From positions 4,958,501-5,022,500 of the forward strand of contig NZ_CP096255.1 in NCBI RefSeq assembly GCF_011516635.5: a DNA stretch of 64,000 nucleotides, in the 5' to 3' direction. This DNA is from Bradyrhizobium barranii subsp. apii (lineage in GTDB: Bacteria > Pseudomonadota > Alphaproteobacteria > Rhizobiales > Xanthobacteraceae). The notes below the pieces were generated by a model. The model ran no database searches, was not told where the DNA came from, and was given only the letters and a program-made list of their open reading frames with translations. Positions 8,771 to 16,615 of the stretch are shown in pieces (positions within the stretch are counted from its first letter, which is position 1; each line of letters starts with the position of its first letter). A program made the translations under genes and the position numbers.

Positions 8771-9766
8771 ATGACTGATCTGAATCGCCGCGACCTGCTC
8801 GCGGGCGCTGCCGCTATGGGCGCGGCGGCCGTAACCGGACTTGGACCGACCACCGCCAGTGCCTCGGTGCCGCAAAGCGGGGCACAGGCGCCCGGCTTCT
8901 ATCGCTACAAGGTCGGCAGCTACGAGTGCACCTCGATCAACGACGGCGCGCGCACCTTCCCGATGCCCGACAAGTTCGTCGTCAACCTGCCGAAGGAGGA
9001 AGCGCTGGCCGCGGGCGAGGCGGCGTACATGCCGAAGGGCATGGTCACGGTGCCGTTCAATCCGCAGCTCATCAACACCGGCTCCAAGCTGGTCCTGATC
9101 GACACCGGCAACGGCGTTGCCAATCTCGAGCCGAGCAAGGGCGCGGTCGGCCGTACGCTGCAGAACCTCGCCGCTGCCGGCGTCGACCCGAAGAACATCG
9201 ACGTCGTGCTGCTGTCGCATCTCCATCCTGATCACACCAACGGCATTCGTCTCGCCGACGGCGCGCTCGCGTTCCCGAATGCGGAGATCATGGTGCCGGC
9301 GAAGGATTGGGAGTTCTGGGCGAGCGACGAGAATGCGGCCAAGGCTCCGAACGACCTGACGAAGAACTACTTCGCCAACGTGAAGAAGACCTTTGCCGGC
9401 CTCGAATCCAAAGTCACGAAATACGAGTGGGGCAAGGAGGTCGCCCCGGGCATCACCTCGATCGCGACGCCCGGCCACACGCCGGGGCACACCTCGTTCG
9501 CGGTGGCCTCTGGCGACAAGAAGGTGCTGATCCAATCTGACGTCACCAACATTCCGGAGTTCTTCCTGCGCAATCCGGATTGGCACGTGGCGTTCGACAA
9601 CGACGGCGCGATGGCGCAGGCCACCCGCCACAAATTCTACGACATGGCGGCAGCCGAGAAGGCGACCGTGATCGGTTTCCACTTCACCTTCCCCTCGGTG
9701 GGGCATGTCGAGAAGGACGGCGCGAAATACCGCCTGATCCCGTCGGCCTGGAATCCGACGATCTGA
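8771..9766 (+). CDS. Tat-exported metallo-beta-lactamase-fold hydrolase
   Basis: This 331-residue protein starts with a twin-arginine signal (LNRRDLLAGAAAMGAAAV) and continues as a metallo-beta-lactamase fold. The binuclear zinc motif HxHxDH is present at about H150-L-H152-P-D154-H155. Later ligands are in PGHTPGHTS (about 238) and the distal histidine in HFTFPSVGH. It belongs to the lactonase-like group (AHL lactonase, parathion hydrolase and similar), but the substrate is not predictable. It follows the MDR gene by 110 bp and is ended by an intrinsic terminator at 9793-9824. Tat export of a metal-loaded fold fits the local tatABC genes. Confidence 0.85.
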   Translation: MTDLNRRDLLAGAAAMGAAAVTGLGPTTASASVPQSGAQAPGFYRYKVGSYECTSINDGARTFPMPDKFVVNLPKEEALAAGEAAYMPKGMVTVPFNPQLINTGSKLVLIDTGNGVANLEPSKGAVGRTLQNLAAAGVDPKNIDVVLLSHLHPDHTNGIRLADGALAFPNAEIMVPAKDWEFWASDENAAKAPNDLTKNYFANVKKTFAGLESKVTKYEWGKEVAPGITSIATPGHTPGHTSFAVASGDKKVLIQSDVTNIPEFFLRNPDWHVAFDNDGAMAQATRHKFYDMAAAEKATVIGFHFTFPSVGHVEKDGAKYRLIPSAWNPTI

Positions 9767-9792
9767 ACCGAGCCAGGGGTTTGCGAGAAACG

Positions 9793-9824
9793 TCAGGCCG
9801 CCTTCGGGCGGCCTGATTGTTTTT
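9793..9824 (+). terminator. Rho-independent terminator after the MBL-fold gene
   Basis: A perfect 10-bp stem (TCAGGCCGCC/GGCGGCCTGA) with a stable TTCG loop is followed by TTGTTTTT, 26 nt after the stop codon at 9766. Confidence 0.85.
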
Positions 9825-9956
9825 GGATCGTAGCGACCATCTGCTTTCGAGAAACTCAGCGTTTCCAAACAGGACCGGTTCATGCACTTGCATCCATCGA
9901 CCCGGATCGCTTAAGTGCCGCCCCGGAACTTCCGCTCAAGCCCCCAAGGACAATCC

Positions 9957-10508
9957 ATGGCCTACAACATCGTCGTGATCGCCGGCAGCCTGCGCAAGGA
10001 CAGCTTCTCGCTGAAGGTCGCCAACGCGCTCGCAAAGCTCGCGCCGGCCTCGCTCAAGCTCGAGGTCATCACGCTGGCAGGCATCTCGTTCTTCAACCAG
10101 GACCTCGAGGGCGCGCCGCCCGCGGACTGGCTGGCCTTCCGCGAGAAGCTGCAGAAGTCGGACGGCGTCATTTTCGTCACCCCCGAATACAACCGCGCCA
10201 TCCCGGGTGTGCTGAAGAACGCCATCGACGTCGCCTCGCGCCCCTACGGCAAGAGCTCGTTCAACGGCAAGCCGGTCGGCATCATCTCGAACTCGCCGGG
10301 CCCGCTCGGCGGCGTCAGCGCCGCCAAGACGCTGCAGAACATCCTGCCGGGCATTGCCGGACCGATCCTGCAGCAGCCGGAGATCTATCTGAACGCGGTC
10401 GGCGATGCCTTCGATGCGGAGGGGAACCTGACCAAGGAATCTCTGAAGCCCGTCCTCCAGGCCTATATCGACGCGTTTGCTGCGCACGTGGCCAAACACC
10501 ACGGCTGA
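9957..10508 (+). CDS. NAD(P)H-dependent FMN reductase (chromate/quinone reductase type)
   Basis: This 183-residue flavodoxin-like protein has the family signatures. IAGSLRKDSFSLKVANAL binds the FMN phosphate, VTPEYNRAIPGVLKNAIDVASRP is the typical reductase loop, and GGVSAAKTLQNIL is also present. Members reduce FMN, quinones or metals such as chromate with NAD(P)H and usually protect against oxidative stress. I chose ATG 9957 (MAYNIVVIAG) because AAGGA lies about 10 nt upstream. It is transcribed on its own between an intrinsic terminator and a palindromic repeat. Confidence 0.9.
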   Translation: MAYNIVVIAGSLRKDSFSLKVANALAKLAPASLKLEVITLAGISFFNQDLEGAPPADWLAFREKLQKSDGVIFVTPEYNRAIPGVLKNAIDVASRPYGKSSFNGKPVGIISNSPGPLGGVSAAKTLQNILPGIAGPILQQPEIYLNAVGDAFDAEGNLTKESLKPVLQAYIDAFAAHVAKHHG

Positions 10509-10518
10509 CGTCTTTCTT

Positions 10519-10605
10519 CGTCATGGCCGGGCTTGTCCCGGCCATCCACGTCTTGGCTCGTGGTGACGAAAAACGTGGATGCCCGGCACAAGGCCGAGCA
10601 TGACG
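10519..10605. repeat. Intergenic palindromic repeat (CGTCATGGCCGGG family)
   Basis: An imperfect long inverted repeat. Outer ends CGTCATG (10519-10525) and CATGACG (10599-10605) enclose a GGCCGGGCTTGTCCCGGCC hairpin and a matching ATCCACGT/ACGTGGAT pair. From memory, this repeat family is very common in Bradyrhizobium and Rhodopseudomonas intergenic regions. Confidence 0.75.
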
Positions 10606-10680
10606 GCTGGGGGTAGGGACTGGAACGCGAAGGGGGAAGCGATTAGCACTCCCTTAACCAACCTGCCGCATCTTCCCAAG

Positions 10681-10998
10681 ATGGTCTCCCGCGCGCGCCT
10701 GAAATCGATCCTGACCGGCCTTGCCCTCTATGCGATGGCGGCCGCTATCGTCGGCTATTTCGGCGTCAACGCCTACACCGGCAAATACGGCCTCAACGCC
10801 CGTCAGGAACTCGACCAGGAGATCATCGCGCTGACGAGCGAGCTGGCCCAGCTCAAGCGCGAGCGCGCGAAGAGCGAGCAGCGGGTGTCGCTGCTGCGGA
10901 CGTCGCGGATCGATCCTGACATGCTGGACGAGCGGGCGCGCTATCAGCTCGACTATGTCAATCCACACGATCTCGTTCGGATGATCCCGGCGAAGTAG
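10681..10998 (+). CDS. ftsB: Septum formation initiator FtsB/DivIC family protein
   Basis: This 105-residue bitopic membrane protein of the divisome links FtsQ and FtsL in activation of septal peptidoglycan synthesis. It has an N-terminal transmembrane helix (about residues 9-30, GLALYAMAAAIVGYFGV). A coiled coil follows (about 40-75, LDQEIIALTSELAQLKRERAKSEQRV), then the conserved DPDMLDERARYQLDYVNPHDLV tail. ATG 10681 begins the conserved protein; upstream in-frame starts run into the palindromic repeat. In relatives, as I recall, this gene precedes pdhA; here an IS and three metabolic genes lie between. Confidence 0.85.
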   Translation: MVSRARLKSILTGLALYAMAAAIVGYFGVNAYTGKYGLNARQELDQEIIALTSELAQLKRERAKSEQRVSLLRTSRIDPDMLDERARYQLDYVNPHDLVRMIPAK

Positions 10999-11080
10999 CG
11001 TTTGCCGCTGCATTCGAAACCGGCATCGAAAGCCGCTGCCGAAATCCGACAATCGTGTAGCAATTCTACCGAAAGTCTTA

Positions 11081-12016
11081 GAGTCTGTCCGGAAAGATTA
11101 CCTTGGATTGCATAGCTTTCGCAGCATGAGTCGGATGGAGGCCAGCTTGAGAAAGGCGAGCGCCCTGTGATTGAAGCATTCCCAATCTTTGGACAGTCTT
11201 CGGCATCGCCCGAGCCAGGCAAAGGTACGCTCGACGATCCAGCGTTTGGGCAAGACGACGAAACGGTGAGCCTGATCGGAGCGTTTGACGATTTCGAGGT
11301 TCACGCGCTTCAGAGCGCTACGCAGCCCCTTCTGGAAATGTGGCCCTTGATATCCGCCGTCGGCGTAGAGCTTCAGAAGAAAGGGATAGAGGCCGAACAA
11401 CGTTGCCATCAGGAGCACGCCGCCGTCGCGATCCTGGATGTCCGCCGCATGCACGATGGCGTGCATCAAGAGGCCTTGCGTGTCGACGAGAATGTGCCGC
11501 TTCTTGCCCTTGATCTTCTTGCCCGCGTCGTAGCCATGGAGATCATGAGGCCCCCTTTTTCAGCGCTTTTCACGCTCTGGCTATCGATGATGGCGGCGGT
11601 GGGAGAAGCCTCGCGCTCGGCCCTTTCGCGACATTCGACATAGAGGGCGTGATGAATTTTATCGAGCGTGCCGTTCCAGCTCCACAGATCGAAGTAGCCA
11701 TACAGCGTCGAGCGCGGCGGCAGGTCCTTGGGGATCGCGCGCCACTGGCAACCTGTGCTCAGGATGTACATCAGCCCGTTGGCAATCTCGCGCAGGTCCA
11801 CCGTACGCTTGTTGCCGCCGCGCTTGGCCGGCGGGATGCGAGGCGCGATCAGCGCCCACTCCTCGTCGGTCAAGTCGCTCGGATAGCGCAGGCGGCTGCG
11901 GTCGTAGCGTGCACGGTTCTCGGTAGTCCACATTGGCGGCGCGTCCCCATCGAATCAGGCCGCTCACCTTGAATCACAACCGATTCATTCGACTCAACAT
12001 GTTTTGGAACAGACAC
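11081..12016 (-). mobile_element. Complete IS5-family insertion sequence (936 bp, TTA target duplication)
   Basis: The element is bounded by imperfect terminal inverted repeats GAGTCTGTCC (11081) and, on the other strand, GTGTCTGTTCC (ending 12016). The flanking TTA at 11078-11080 and 12017-12019 is a 3-bp target duplication. Length, TNA-type duplication and transposase place it in the IS5 family, near the IS1031/IS427 groups. It sits between ftsB and the GAF-Fis regulator and breaks no recognisable gene. Confidence 0.85.
11098..11933 (-). CDS. IS5-family DDE transposase made by -1 frameshift (two ORFs)
   Basis: ORF A (11466-11933) holds the N-terminal DUF4096-type domain (SDLTDEEWALIAPRIPP, TGCQWRAIPKDLP) and the first catalytic Asp in IIDSQSVKSAEKGG. 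ORF B (11098 up to about 11550) continues with HGYDAGKKIKGKKRHILVD, ADGGYQG (second Asp) and RWIVERTFAWLGR (Glu). The frames join at an A5G5 run (complement of 11551-11560), where a -1 slip changes KGGLM into KGGP followed by the conserved DLHGYD. Such runs are known frameshift sites in this family, so the transposase is probably functional rather than broken. The joined product is about 278 residues. Confidence 0.85.
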
Positions 12017-12092
12017 TTAGGCTTGGAACCGGGCTGCCGCCTTGACGGCAACGCAGCAACGGCCCCATGGCTTCTGCCGCCGTCTGCCTGAG

Positions 12093-12106
12093 TTGACGCA
12101 GATCAA
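12093..12106. promoter_or_regulatory. FixK/FNR-type box
   Basis: TTGACGCAGATCAA matches the TTGA-N6-TCAA palindrome bound by FixK2 and FNR-type regulators in Bradyrhizobium under low oxygen. Its centre lies about 54 bp before the start codon of the GAF-Fis regulator. A -41.5 activation geometry would place the transcript start at about 12141, just at the ribosome-binding site. Function is inferred. Confidence 0.5.
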
Positions 12107-12153
12107 CCGGGCCATGCCGGCGCAGCCTAGACTGCCACCCGGAGGAAACAGTG

Positions 12154-13113
12154 ATGAATGGGCCAATGTCCCGGCATCACGCGGCCCGCGTCGAGGCCGC
12201 CATTGCGTCAGGCCAGGCCGCGCGCTCCGCGCTGGTGGCCTCATGGCGCCGTTCGTCCCGATTGCATCATCTCGATCCCGCCGGTCGTAGCGCGCCGATG
12301 CGGCTGAGCGATGTCGAGTTGCGGCAGGCGCGCGAGCGCGTCGCGCCGCTGCTCGCCGCCGCGCAAGGCGCGATGGACCGGCTCTATCAGGCGGTCGGCG
12401 CGAGCGGCTGCTGCGTGCTGCTCGCCGACGGCGCGGGCGTGCCGGTCGACCGCCGCGGCACAGCGGTGGACGATGCGACGTTCCAATCCTGGGGCCTGTG
12501 GACCGGCGCGCTCTGGAGCGAGGATCATGAAGGCACCAACGGCATCGGCACCTGCGTCGTCGAGCAGCGCCCGCTGACGATCGACCGCGACCAGCATTTC
12601 TTCACCCGCAACACGCTTCTGAGCTGCACCGCCGTTCCGATCTACGACCACGAGGCGGAGTTTGCGGGCGTGCTCGACGTCTCCTCCTGCCGCGCCGACC
12701 GGACCGATACGTTTTCCAATCTGATCGCGCTCGCGGCAGGTGAGGCGGCGAGGCGCATCGAGGCCGATCTGTTTCGCCGCGCCTTCGCCCATGCCCGCAT
12801 TGTGCTGACGCAAGGCGCGGACGGCCAGGCCGGCGGCCTCGTCGCGGTCGATGCAGATGATCTCGTGATCGGCGCGACCCGGTCCGCGCGGGTGGGACTC
12901 GGGATTGCGCCCGGCCGTCCCTTGCAGCCGGTGCCCGCGGCTGACCTCCTCGGCGGCGAACCCGCGCATCACCATCTTGCCGGCGGCCAGCGCGCGGTGT
13001 TGCAGCGGGCGCTGCTGCGCGCGGACGGCAATGTTTCGGCCGCCGCCAAGGCCCTCGGCATCAGCCGTGCCACGCTGCACAGGAAGCTCAAGCGGTTCGA
13101 GCTGAAGCACTGA
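12154..13113 (+). CDS. AcoR-like GAF and Fis-type helix-turn-helix regulator lacking the AAA+ domain
   Basis: This 319-residue regulator has a GAF-like sensory domain (about residues 60-205, with LWSEDHEGTNGIGTC and FTRNTLLSCTAVPIYDHEAEFAGVLDVSS, as in AcoR of acetoin catabolism). It ends in a Fis-type helix-turn-helix (about 275-318, LLRADGNVSAAAKALGISRATLHRKLKRF). The sigma-54-interacting AAA+ ATPase domain of full AcoR (GAFTGA motif) is absent, so it should act on ordinary promoters. ATG 12154 is chosen because GGAGG ends 8 nt upstream. The next gene is an aldehyde dehydrogenase, and the intergenic region carries two related palindromes (13135 and 13220), making that gene the likely target. 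Confidence 0.85.
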   Translation: MNGPMSRHHAARVEAAIASGQAARSALVASWRRSSRLHHLDPAGRSAPMRLSDVELRQARERVAPLLAAAQGAMDRLYQAVGASGCCVLLADGAGVPVDRRGTAVDDATFQSWGLWTGALWSEDHEGTNGIGTCVVEQRPLTIDRDQHFFTRNTLLSCTAVPIYDHEAEFAGVLDVSSCRADRTDTFSNLIALAAGEAARRIEADLFRRAFAHARIVLTQGADGQAGGLVAVDADDLVIGATRSARVGLGIAPGRPLQPVPAADLLGGEPAHHHLAGGQRAVLQRALLRADGNVSAAAKALGISRATLHRKLKRFELKH

Positions 13114-13134
13114 GGGCCCTTGCCTTGCCCACGA

Positions 13135-13154
13135 CTGTCGCAGAACTGCGACAG
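13135..13154. promoter_or_regulatory. Perfect inverted-repeat operator candidate, site 1
   Basis: CTGTCGCAG-AA-CTGCGACAG is a perfect 9-bp inverted repeat upstream of the aldehyde dehydrogenase. Its core GTCG-N8-CGAC recurs at 13220-13235. It is a probable binding site for the Fis-type regulator encoded next door. Confidence 0.6.
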
Positions 13155-13219
13155 GTTACCCCGGCCATCGCTGACGCCCGGGCTGACAGGAAAACGCTCC
13201 CGCGACATCGTTGGCGCAA

Positions 13220-13235
13220 GTCGTGAACACGCGAC
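13220..13235. promoter_or_regulatory. Operator candidate, site 2
   Basis: GTCGTGAACACGCGAC shares the GTCG-N8-CGAC frame of the site at 13135-13154. The centres are 83 bp apart, close to eight turns of DNA. It lies 35 bp before the dehydrogenase start codon. This may be a cooperative or looping pair; that is inference. Confidence 0.45.
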
Positions 13236-13269
13236 GAATTGCGCAAACAGCAAACATCGGGAGTGATCA

Positions 13270-14787
13270 ATGAACAAGGTGGAATTCCTCGGCGTCACCC
13301 AGGTTCCGTTCGCCGAACGCTATGACAATTTCATCGGCGGCAAATTCGTCGCGCCAATCTCCGGCAAGTACTTTGACAACGCCTCGCCGGTGAACGGCCA
13401 GATCGTCTGCAAGATCGCGCGTTCCGATGCGCAGGATGTCGAGGCCGCCCTCGATGCGGCGCACGCCGCCAAGGCCGCCTGGGGACGCACCAGCGTCGCC
13501 GAGCGCGCCGCGATCCTGAACCGGATCGCCGACCGGATGGAAGAGAATCTGGAGCGCCTTGCGATTGCGGAGACCTGGGACAACGGTAAGCCGATCCGCG
13601 AGACCCGCGCTGCCGATCTGCCACTCGCGATCGATCATTTTCGCTATTTCGCCGGCGTGGTGCGCGCACAGGAAGGCTCGATCGGCGAGATCGACCACGA
13701 CACCATCGCCTATCATTTCCACGAACCGCTCGGCGTGGTCGGCCAGATCATCCCCTGGAACTTCCCGCTGCTGATGGCATGCTGGAAGCTCGCGCCGGCG
13801 CTTGCCGCCGGCAATTGCGTCGTGCTCAAGCCGGCCGAGCAGACGCCGGCCTCGATCATGGTCTGGGCCGAGATCATCGGCGATCTCCTGCCGCCCGGTG
13901 TCCTCAACATCGTCAACGGCTTTGGCCTCGAGGCCGGCAAGCCGCTCGCCTCCAGCCCGCGGATCGCGAAAATCGCCTTCACCGGCGAGACCTCCACGGG
14001 CCGGCTGATCATGCAATATGCCAGCCAGAACCTGATCCCGGTCACGCTGGAGCTCGGCGGCAAGTCGCCGAACATCTTCTTCAACGACGTCACCGCCGAG
14101 GACGACGACTTCTTCGACAAGGCGATCGAAGGCTTTGTGATGTTCGCGCTGAACCAGGGCGAGGTCTGCACCTGTCCGAGCCGGGCGCTGGTCCACGCCG
14201 ATATCTATGACCGCTTCATGGAGCGGGCGCTGAAGCGCGTCGCCGCGATCAAGCAGGGCGACCCGCGTGCGGCCGACACCATGATCGGCGCGCAGGCATC
14301 TAGCGAACAGCTCGCCAAGATCCTCTCCTATATCGACATCGGCAAGCAGGAGGGCGCCAAGGTGCTGGCCGGCGGCGGTCGTGCCGAGCTCGGCGGCGAT
14401 CTTTCCGGCGGCTTCTACGTCCAGCCGACGGTGTTCGAGGGCCACAACAAGATGCGAATCTTCCAGGAGGAGATCTTTGGTCCCGTCGTCTCGGTCACGA
14501 CCTTCAAGACCGATGACGAAGCGCTCGCGATCGCCAACGACACGCTCTATGGCCTGGGAGCCGGCGTCTGGAGTCGCGATGCCAACCGCTGCTACCGCTT
14601 CGGCCGGGCCATCCAGGCCGGCCGGGTCTGGACCAACTGCTACCATGCGTATCCTGCGCATGCCGCGTTCGGCGGCTACAAGCAGTCGGGCGTCGGTCGC
14701 GAGACCCACAAGATGATGCTCGATCACTACCAGCAGACCAAGAATCTGCTGGTCAGCTACAGCCCGAAGAAGCTTGGCTTCTTCTGA
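13270..14787 (+). CDS. NAD-dependent aldehyde dehydrogenase (AcoD/ExaC type)
   Basis: This 505-residue aldehyde dehydrogenase oxidises aldehydes such as acetaldehyde to acids in the cytosol. Key parts are intact: IIPWNFPLLMACWKLAPAL (cofactor entry), FTGETSTGR, the general base Glu261 in LELGGKSPN, the nucleophile Cys300 in GEVCTCPSR, and EEIFGPVVSV. The N-terminus and the EVCTCPSR form match the acetoin/ethanol-catabolism subgroup. The ATG is preceded by CGGGAG. The neighbouring GAF-Fis regulator and the two operator-like sites suggest substrate-induced expression. Downstream is a tandem repeat and then a strong hairpin. Confidence 0.93.
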   Translation: MNKVEFLGVTQVPFAERYDNFIGGKFVAPISGKYFDNASPVNGQIVCKIARSDAQDVEAALDAAHAAKAAWGRTSVAERAAILNRIADRMEENLERLAIAETWDNGKPIRETRAADLPLAIDHFRYFAGVVRAQEGSIGEIDHDTIAYHFHEPLGVVGQIIPWNFPLLMACWKLAPALAAGNCVVLKPAEQTPASIMVWAEIIGDLLPPGVLNIVNGFGLEAGKPLASSPRIAKIAFTGETSTGRLIMQYASQNLIPVTLELGGKSPNIFFNDVTAEDDDFFDKAIEGFVMFALNQGEVCTCPSRALVHADIYDRFMERALKRVAAIKQGDPRAADTMIGAQASSEQLAKILSYIDIGKQEGAKVLAGGGRAELGGDLSGGFYVQPTVFEGHNKMRIFQEEIFGPVVSVTTFKTDDEALAIANDTLYGLGAGVWSRDANRCYRFGRAIQAGRVWTNCYHAYPAHAAFGGYKQSGVGRETHKMMLDHYQQTKNLLVSYSPKKLGFF

Positions 14788-14840
14788 TCGGGCAAGATCT
14801 GATTGGGCAAGATCTGATGGGGCAAGATCTGATCGGGCAG
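14785..14840. repeat. Tandem 15-bp repeat, about 3.7 copies
   Basis: The unit TGATCGGGCAAGATC repeats at 14785, 14800, 14815 and, partially, 14830, with one variable base (C, T, G, C at position 5). The first unit includes the dehydrogenase stop codon. Because 15 is a multiple of three and each unit opens with TGA, every copy would supply an in-frame stop. Confidence 0.9.
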
Positions 14841-14873
14841 GAGAGGGCGGCGCAATCTTGCGCTGCCCTCTCC
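14840..14873 (+). terminator. Strong hairpin after aldehyde dehydrogenase
   Basis: A 15-bp stem with one G-U pair (14840-14854 with 14859-14873) and a 4-nt loop. There is no long T run, so it could terminate or stabilise the 3' end of the transcript. Confidence 0.6.
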
Positions 14874-14981
14874 GTCGTCATCCGTCTGTCAGAGTCTTGA
14901 GACAAGACGACAGAGCCGACCGTATCCGGTTCGGCGCCCGCGGCATTCGAAGCGATGCCGGGCAAAGACGGAGGCTTGGTG

Positions 14982-16361
14982 ATGCGGAACAGTCGTTCAG
15001 GACGGACAATGGGTGTCGCAGCGATGCTGTTCGGCGCGGCGGTGCTGCCGCTGTCGATGGCCTTTGCACAGTCCGGCGCGGCGCCAGCTGGCGCCAAGCC
15101 CTTCCTGACCGTCGATGGAAAGGCGCCACTGGTCCTTGGACATCGCGGCCTGCCGGGCCTGGTACCTGAAGAGACCGAGGCGTCGTACGACCTCGCCGCG
15201 GCGCTCGGGACCGATGCGCTCGAAGAGGATTTGCACCTGACCAAGGATTGCGTTCTGGTCGTGCGTCATAACCCCTGGCTGAGCGACAACACCAACATTG
15301 CCGAGGTGGCGAAGACCAATGCGGCCGTCGCCGCCCGCAAGCGAACCGTGCCCGGTGTGCGCGTCAAGGCCCCGTCGGCCACCGGCGTGCCTGCCGACTA
15401 CCTGACGGATCTGAGCGATCCGGCCGATCCCAAATCGGTGCTGAAGTCGCTGATCGTCGACGGCGAGGATCATACCAACGACTGGTCGATCAGCGATTTC
15501 ACCATGGCCGAGCTGAAGCAATGGATCGGCGGCACCACCTATGACGCGGCCAACGAGCGGCCGAAAGTCTTCAACGGCAAGCTCCCGATCATCAGCTTCC
15601 AGGACGTCATCGACATCGCCAAGGTCAAGAGCAAGGAGACCGGGCGGTCCATCCTCGTCTATCCCGAAACCAAGAACCCGACCTGGAACAATGCCCAGGC
15701 GATCGCCAATGGCTGCGGCGCGGCCGGCAGCCGTCCGCTCGAGGATGCCCTGATCAAGATCATCAGGGATAACGGCCTCAACACCAAGGACGCTCCCATC
15801 TTGGTCCAGAGCTTCGAACCCGGCAGCCTGAAATATATGCGCAGCCACGGCCTCCAGACGCGGCAGGTCCAACTCGTCGACGGCAACGGAATCGACTTCA
15901 AAACCGGCAAGGTTCTCCTCAACAACATCACGAATTCGCGCCCGTTCGACTGGACGGTTGCAGGCGATGCGCGCCTGTACGATGCGATGCTGACGGCCGA
16001 GGGGCTTGCCGAGATCAAGACCTACGCCGACGGCATCGGCCCGTGGAAGGCCTATATCGTTCCGCTCAAGATCGCGCCGTGGAAGGACGCAAATGCCGAC
16101 GGCACGCCCTACAAGGGATCGACGCCGGAGGCTTCGACCCAGGACGCGACCAGCCTTGTCGCGGACGCGCACAAGCTCGGTCTTTTCGTGCATGTCTTCA
16201 CGTTTCGGAACGAGAAGAAATATCTTGCCGCCGACTATCGCGGCGACCCGAGCCTTGAATATCTCAAATTCTACCGGCTCGGCGTCGATGGGGTCTTCAG
16301 CGACTTCACGCACACCGGCGTTGCCGCCCGTGCGGCGTATTTGCGCGAGTTGGGCTGGTAA
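14982..16361 (+). CDS. Glycerophosphodiester phosphodiesterase, exported
   Basis: This 459-residue enzyme of the GlpQ/GDPD family hydrolyses glycerophosphodiesters to glycerol-3-phosphate and an alcohol. After a Sec signal (AAMLFGAAVLPLSMAFAQS) come the TIM-barrel signatures: GHRGLPGLVPEETEASY (catalytic HR..E), the metal-binding EED in GTDALEEDLHLTKDCVLV, and the second histidine in RHNPWL. Near the C-terminus VDGVFSDF fits the last barrel strand. ATG 14982 is chosen because GGAGG lies 7 nt upstream. It probably acts in the periplasm on lipid-derived diesters. A 12-bp hairpin follows at 16375. Confidence 0.9.
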   Translation: MRNSRSGRTMGVAAMLFGAAVLPLSMAFAQSGAAPAGAKPFLTVDGKAPLVLGHRGLPGLVPEETEASYDLAAALGTDALEEDLHLTKDCVLVVRHNPWLSDNTNIAEVAKTNAAVAARKRTVPGVRVKAPSATGVPADYLTDLSDPADPKSVLKSLIVDGEDHTNDWSISDFTMAELKQWIGGTTYDAANERPKVFNGKLPIISFQDVIDIAKVKSKETGRSILVYPETKNPTWNNAQAIANGCGAAGSRPLEDALIKIIRDNGLNTKDAPILVQSFEPGSLKYMRSHGLQTRQVQLVDGNGIDFKTGKVLLNNITNSRPFDWTVAGDARLYDAMLTAEGLAEIKTYADGIGPWKAYIVPLKIAPWKDANADGTPYKGSTPEASTQDATSLVADAHKLGLFVHVFTFRNEKKYLAADYRGDPSLEYLKFYRLGVDGVFSDFTHTGVAARAAYLRELGW

Positions 16362-16374
16362 GGCTGGCACGGCG

Positions 16375-16420
16375 AATCGGACGCGCGTGGGATTTCGGAT
16401 ACAAAACGGCGCGTCCGATT
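16375..16420 (+). terminator. Inverted repeat after the phosphodiesterase gene
   Basis: Perfect 12-bp arms AATCGGACGCGC (16375-16386) and GCGCGTCCGATT (16409-16420) with a 22-nt loop, just after the stop at 16361 and followed by TCTCTGCGTT. A likely transcription end before the pdh operon. Confidence 0.5.
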
Positions 16421-16615
16421 TCTCTGCGTTGGCTGCCCACGTTCCCTTCGCTGACCGGTGAGCTAAAGTTGCCCGATCGGCGGCAAAGGTTTTGCAAAGT
16501 TTCGGCCACGTTGCAGTGCGGCATAATGAAAGTCGCGCCATGCCGCCGCGGTCCTTTCCAAGGGCGTTTGACTTGGGTTAGAGAGGGCTGAAGTTTTCTC
16601 TGACCCGGAATTCCC

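Noticed and set aside
14785..14840. CRISPR-like array
   Set aside because: The 15-bp units are directly adjacent with no spacers; it is a simple tandem repeat. No cas genes are present.
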